A DNA stretch of 64,000 nt. It comes from Streptomyces sp. NBC_00286. Lineage in GTDB: Bacteria > Actinomycetota > Actinomycetes > Streptomycetales > Streptomycetaceae. The notes beneath the pieces were generated by a model. It ran no database searches. It saw only the letters and a program-made list of their open reading frames with translations, and was not told the origin of the DNA. The DNA lies in NCBI RefSeq assembly GCF_036173125.1, contig NZ_CP108054.1, positions 8,618,501-8,682,500 on the forward strand, in the 5' to 3' direction. This document shows, piece after piece, positions 62,429 to 64,000 of this stretch (positions within the stretch are counted from its first letter, which is position 1; each line of letters begins with the position of its first letter). The position numbers were made by a program, and so were the translations under genes.

Positions 62429-63322
62429 ATGGCGCACATCCAGCACCACAGCATGCGACGCGTACTGCGCCGCGAAATCGCCGGCACCCTCGGCCTGCTG
62501 ACGGACGAACAGGACTTCACGGCGATGCGACGCTATCGCACGTTCACCTTTGCCGACCACGAGAGCTACCTCCAGCAGGTGGAAGCCCTGCTCAGGACAC
62601 TGGCTTCCCAAGGCGGCCACACCACAGTGGCACTCTTCGACCCCGAGGAGTACGCGGAGTTCTGCGCCGAGCACGGCCTGGAACCCGACGCCCCGACCAG
62701 CCGCACCCGCTTCACAGCAGAGCTCGCCGCAACGGGCGCCACCCTCCCGTACGAGGGACAACCCCTCGCCGAGCTCGTCCCGGACCTCGTCGACGAGGCC
62801 GTCCGACAAGCCACTTGGGAGTACGCGACTACGCTCCTGTCCCGCATCGGGAACTGCGCGTCCTGTGGCGAGGACATCGGCCGTGCGGCTTTCATCCGAG
62901 CCTCTGACCTGCTCGTGCGCATCCTCGAAAGCACGGGCCCCGGCCGGCGCCACCTCGTGTGCAGCGTCTCGACCGCGCCGGAAACACTTACCGCCGTACT
63001 CCATGCCGACGACGACGAGGAGGGCACACCCCAGCTCGACGAGGCCGAGGCCCTCGAATTCACCACCGTCCTGGCCGTCGGCATCGCCACTCAGAGCGCC
63101 GGAGGCCTCGTCATGCGCACCAGCGCCCCGGACACCACCGACCGCGTCTTCGGCTGGCGCCTGCGTGGCGAAGGCCTGGAACCGCTGACCGCAGGAGAGG
63201 TCTTCGACGCCTACTGCACCGACATCGATTCCGGCGACCTCGTCTCCCCGGAATCAGGCGTCGACTACTGCGTGCCACCTGACCTGAGGGACGACGGCCC
63301 CACGACGGCGCACACGCACTGA
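62429..63322 (+). CDS. Hypothetical protein
   Basis: 297 residues from ATG 62429; AGGGGGAAAG lies just upstream and decides this start over an in-frame TTG nine codons earlier. The N-terminus is basic ('HHSMRRVLRREIAGTLGLL'). The middle has 'TLLSRIGNCASCGEDIGRAA' with a CxxC, and the C-terminal half is mixed alpha/beta and acidic. No membrane helix, signal peptide or known catalytic motif is seen. It ends 69 bases before the convergent ptsI stop. Coding-type composition and length make it real; the function is unknown. Confidence 0.7.
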   Translation: MAHIQHHSMRRVLRREIAGTLGLLTDEQDFTAMRRYRTFTFADHESYLQQVEALLRTLASQGGHTTVALFDPEEYAEFCAEHGLEPDAPTSRTRFTAELAATGATLPYEGQPLAELVPDLVDEAVRQATWEYATTLLSRIGNCASCGEDIGRAAFIRASDLLVRILESTGPGRRHLVCSVSTAPETLTAVLHADDDEEGTPQLDEAEALEFTTVLAVGIATQSAGGLVMRTSAPDTTDRVFGWRLRGEGLEPLTAGEVFDAYCTDIDSGDLVSPESGVDYCVPPDLRDDGPTTAHTH

Positions 63323-63328
63323 ACGCGG

Positions 63329-63363
63329 CGAGGGGTGCCGCACCGTAGGTGGGGCACCCCTCG
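63329..63363. terminator. Bidirectional terminator before ptsI
   Basis: Perfect arms CGAGGGGTGCC / GGCACCCCTCG with a 13-base loop, between two convergent stop codons. Confidence 0.85.
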
Positions 63364-63390
63364 ATCACCGCTCGGGGTAACGGTGCTGTC

Positions 63391-64000
63391 CTACTCGCCG
63401 GACAGCACCGCCTGAGCCGCGTTGCGCGCCTCTTCGGCAGTGTCCGATGCGCGCGCCGCCGCCGCGGCACGCTCGCACTGCGCCAGCGTGTACTTCGCCA
63501 GCGTCGCTCGGACGTACGGAATCGACGCCGCACCCATGGAAAGTGAGGTGACCCCCAGGCCGGTCAGCACACACGCGAGCAGCGGGTCCGATGCGGCCTC
63601 GCCGCAGACACCACAGCTCTTGCCCTCGGCCTTCGCCGCCTCGGCGGACAGGGCGACCAGGTCAAGCAGCGCGGGCTGCCATGGGTCCTGAAGACGGGAC
63701 ACCGCGCCCACCTGACGGTCGGCGGCGAAGGTGTACTGAGCGAGATCGTTGGTGCCCAGCGACAGGAACTCGACCTCCTGCAGGATCGACCGCGCCCGCA
63801 GAGCGGCCGACGGAATCTCGACCATGGCACCGAACTTCGCCTGCAGCCCGGCCTCACGGCACGCATCCGCGAACGCCTTCGCGTCGATACGGTCCGCGAC
63901 CATCGGCGCCATCACCTCGAGATAGACCGGCAGCCCCTCGGAAGCCTTCGCAAGCGCCGTCAGCTGCGTACGCAACACCGCCGGGTGATCGAGCAGCGTC
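63391..64000 (-). CDS. ptsI: Phosphoenolpyruvate-protein phosphotransferase (enzyme I), C-terminal part
   Basis: The frame is open to the window edge; 203 residues of the C-terminal PEP-binding barrel are visible. 'LEVMAPMVAD', 'KFGAMVEIPSAAL', 'FLSLGTNDLAQYTFAADR' (PEP and Mg ligands) and 'CGVCGEAASDPL' with the catalytic Cys identify enzyme I. It autophosphorylates with PEP and hands the phosphate to HPr, starting sugar PTS uptake. In Streptomyces this general enzyme serves N-acetylglucosamine and fructose uptake and is under DasR, linking it to the chitinase in this window. The promoter lies outside the window. Confidence 0.95.
   Translation of the reverse strand, partial: TLLDHPAVLRTQLTALAKASEGLPVYLEVMAPMVADRIDAKAFADACREAGLQAKFGAMVEIPSAALRARSILQEVEFLSLGTNDLAQYTFAADRQVGAVSRLQDPWQPALLDLVALSAEAAKAEGKSCGVCGEAASDPLLACVLTGLGVTSLSMGAASIPYVRATLAKYTLAQCERAAAAARASDTAEEARNAAQAVLSGE

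Overview
The window is a high-GC actinobacterial chromosome segment, almost certainly Streptomyces. The signs are strong third-position GC in every gene, GTG and TTG starts, a conservon (cvnABCD), rbpA with an exact SigR-type promoter, chitinase regulatory repeats of the DasR type, and several short Streptomyces-type intergenic stem-loop repeats. No rRNA, tRNA, CRISPR array, transposase or prophage was recognised. It reads mostly as conserved core chromosome with a few variable intergenic spots.

Layout. 0-6 kb: end of a PH-domain membrane protein, two CNNM/CBS membrane proteins in an overlapping pair, an EccA-like AAA ATPase and a small P-loop kinase. 6-12.5 kb: secreted C39-type peptidase, tiny membrane protein, TTA-containing TetR regulator with a palindromic operator, secreted GH18 chitinase with two DasR-like sites, acyl-CoA dehydrogenase, two small hypothetical proteins. 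12.7-17.7 kb: Lrp/AsnC regulator, amidohydrolase, polyprenol-phosphate mannose synthase, FxsA and RbpA. 18-26.5 kb: UMF1-type transporter, glycerophosphodiesterase, MocR regulator, a 30-bp degenerate tandem repeat, a membrane ATPase-like protein lacking the P-loop lysine with its small membrane partner, ankyrin and HEAT-repeat proteins. 26.8-31.8 kb: a translationally coupled GT4-GT4-SGNH operon, then a D-glutamate-cyclase-like protein divergent from a FadR-type regulator.

31.9-39.5 kb: a three-gene kleisin-like / winged-helix / giant SMC-like ATPase locus resembling JetABC (Wadjet) or MksFEB but with no nuclease gene beside it. 39.5-42.1 kb: amino acid permease, an aldehyde dehydrogenase remnant and a small membrane protein. 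42.5-50.7 kb: a conservon whose cvnC and cvnD are separated by a 1208-residue hydantoinase/5-oxoprolinase gene that overlaps cvnD. 50.8-57 kb: glpF-glpK, an EAL-CBS-GGDEF protein with degenerate motifs, and a DUF35/OB-fold plus thiolase pair behind a clean palindrome. 57-64 kb: Nudix hydrolase, GH31 glucosidase, acetoacetyl-CoA synthetase, a hypothetical protein and the 3' part of ptsI (enzyme I).

How genes connect: the chitinase with DasR-like sites and ptsI both belong to the chitin / N-acetylglucosamine route of streptomycetes. The acyl-CoA dehydrogenase, thiolase pair and acetoacetyl-CoA synthetase serve acyl-CoA metabolism. The polyprenol-phosphate mannose synthase and GT4 operon serve envelope glycosylation. 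The SMC-like trio and the interrupted conservon are the two most interesting systems. All functions are read from sequence by eye; no database search was run.
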